In this document: positions 30,962 through 31,916 of the stretch, in pieces
Numbering within the stretch: position 1 is the stretch's first letter
Layout: the number at the start of each line of letters is the position of its first letter
NCBI GenBank assembly: GCA_937880125.1
Contig: CALFLU010000109.1
Span: forward strand, 1-31,916
Reading direction: 5' to 3'
Source of the DNA: an uncultured Eubacteriaceae bacterium
GTDB taxonomy: Bacteria > Bacillota > Clostridia > Eubacteriales > UBA1433
DNA: 31,916 bases
The notes under the pieces: generated by a model
The model's database searches: none
What the model saw: only the letters and a program-made list of their open reading frames with translations
Told to the model about the DNA's origin: nothing
Program-made: the position numbers and the translations under genes

Positions 30962-31916
30962 CTATGTCAAAAACGGCTGCAGAAAATTGAACGCATAGCC
31001 CACCAACACAATACCCACAACGCAAATGCCGATAAACAGCGCCAGCAGTCTGGGCTTTACCGCCTTGCGCAACAGTATCAGCGACGGCAGCGACAGCGTC
31101 GTCACCGCCATCATAAAGGCCAGTATCGCCCCCAGCTTCGCTCCCTTATAATACAGCGCTTCCGCTACGGGAATCGTGCCGAAAATGTCGCCGTACATAG
31201 GCACGCCTACCAGTGTGGCAAATATCACCCCAAAGGGATTGTCACTGCCCAATACGCGCTCAATAAAATTTTGCGGTACCCAGTTATGAATCACCGCGCC
31301 GATACCCACGCCAATCAAAATATAAGGAAATACGCGCTTAAACGTAGCGCTCATCTGCTCAAAGGCATAACGGCGGCGATCTTGCTTCGTCAGCTCCGGC
31401 AGCTCGATATCCACATTTGCGGCAGCGCGAACATACTGCTCCACATACTTTTCCATATGCATTTTTTCTATCAGCGTACCGCCAATTATGGCAATAACAA
31501 GCCCAAACAACACATAAATCACCGCCACATTGCCGCCGAAAATGCTCATCAGCAGCACCAGCGAGCCCAAATCCACCATCGGCGAAGAAATCAAAAACGA
31601 AAACGTTACGCCCAGCGGCAATCCCGCGCTGGAAAATCCGATAAACAGCGGAATGGACGAACACGAACAAAAGGGCGTTACCGTACCCAGCAGCGCCGCA
31701 ATCGCATTGGCGCCGATACCGCGAAACCGCCCGAGTATTTTCTTGCTGCGCTGCGGCGGAAAATAGCTCTGCACATACGAAATCGCATAAATCAGCACGC
31801 ACAGCAGTATCGTGATTTTGATTACGTCATAAATAAAAAACTGCACACTGCCGCCCCAGCGGGTGCTGACATCAATCCCCAACAGTCCCAGCAGCTTGCC
31901 TGTCAGCGCGTTGAGC
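30962..31916 (-). CDS. Permease of the UPF0718/DUF318 (ArsP-like) family, 5' end missing
   Basis: The frame is open to the right edge, so the N-terminus lies outside the window; the segment just inside the edge ('GKLLGLLGIDVSTRWG') continues naturally into the family's first conserved helix. At least 317 residues are visible, with about eight membrane helices and the diagnostic 'TPFCSCSSIPLFIGF' motif, a second 'GVPMYGDIFGTIPVAEAL' repeat in the C-terminal half, and a cytosolic loop near the middle. Members export organoarsenicals (ArsP) or have unknown substrates. No ars gene or thioredoxin-like partner is seen here; genes upstream are beyond the window. Confidence 0.9.
   Translation of the reverse strand, partial: LNALTGKLLGLLGIDVSTRWGGSVQFFIYDVIKITILLCVLIYAISYVQSYFPPQRSKKILGRFRGIGANAIAALLGTVTPFCSCSSIPLFIGFSSAGLPLGVTFSFLISSPMVDLGSLVLLMSIFGGNVAVIYVLFGLVIAIIGGTLIEKMHMEKYVEQYVRAAANVDIELPELTKQDRRRYAFEQMSATFKRVFPYILIGVGIGAVIHNWVPQNFIERVLGSDNPFGVIFATLVGVPMYGDIFGTIPVAEALYYKGAKLGAILAFMMAVTTLSLPSLILLRKAVKPRLLALFIGICVVGIVLVGYAFNFLQPFLT

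Noticed and set aside
1..31916. CRISPR arrays, insertion sequences, prophage or integrase genes, rRNA and tRNA genes
   Set aside because: None seen on reading both strands; the only tandem repeats are short promoter repeats and the coding Pro-Ala-Val linker.

Overview
The window looks like chromosomal DNA from an anaerobic, amino-acid- or organic-acid-fermenting Firmicute (Clostridia or a relative). This is inferred from an oxygen-sensitive 2-hydroxyacyl-CoA dehydratase operon, strong AGGAGG-type ribosome binding sites, compact TTGACA/TATAAT promoters, lipoproteins with Gram-positive-style signal peptides and an ECF-type transporter component. No rRNA, tRNA, CRISPR array, insertion sequence or phage gene was seen. 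The species cannot be told from the sequence.

Region 1 (1-5360, all minus strand). One operon appears to start at a clear promoter near 5345. It encodes an 86-aa unknown protein, a 63-aa two-CxxC redox-type protein, a SAM methyltransferase, the ATP-dependent activator HgdC, a dihydrolipoamide-dehydrogenase-like flavoprotein, and dehydratase subunits HgdA and HgdB (HgdB runs off the left edge). Tight spacing and a TAATG overlap support co-transcription.

Region 2 (5360-16260). Mixed metabolic genes: an IlvD/Edd-family dehydratase, a cold-shock protein with a long leader, a 49-aa membrane peptide, a phosphoribosyltransferase, a 601-aa protein of unknown family preceded by a stand-alone LarC C-terminal-like (nickel-pincer cyclometallase) protein, a C_GCAxxG_C_C redox protein, a beta-propeller-like lipoprotein behind a 34-bp perfect palindrome, and an enolase-superfamily sugar-acid dehydratase followed by a FadR/GntR regulator.

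Region 3 (16400-30500), the most unusual part. Eight minus-strand genes here encode proteins with cytosolic CxxC...CxxC zinc ribbons. Two are long helical membrane-anchored paralogues (one carries an apparent frameshift in a T8 run). Four are paralogues with signal peptide, extracellular domain, one membrane helix and C-terminal zinc ribbon; each has its own near-identical promoter (TTGAAA/C-N18-TATAAT). One is a DUF1893-zinc ribbon protein coupled to an ECF S component, and one is a zinc ribbon-TM-FxLYD protein. An SseB-like gene coupled to a paired SMR exporter sits inside the array. I infer a lineage-specific envelope-sensing or envelope-maintenance system; its function is unknown.

Region 4 (30500-31916): a doubtful small ORF and a CSCSS-motif permease (UPF0718/DUF318 type) that continues past the right edge.
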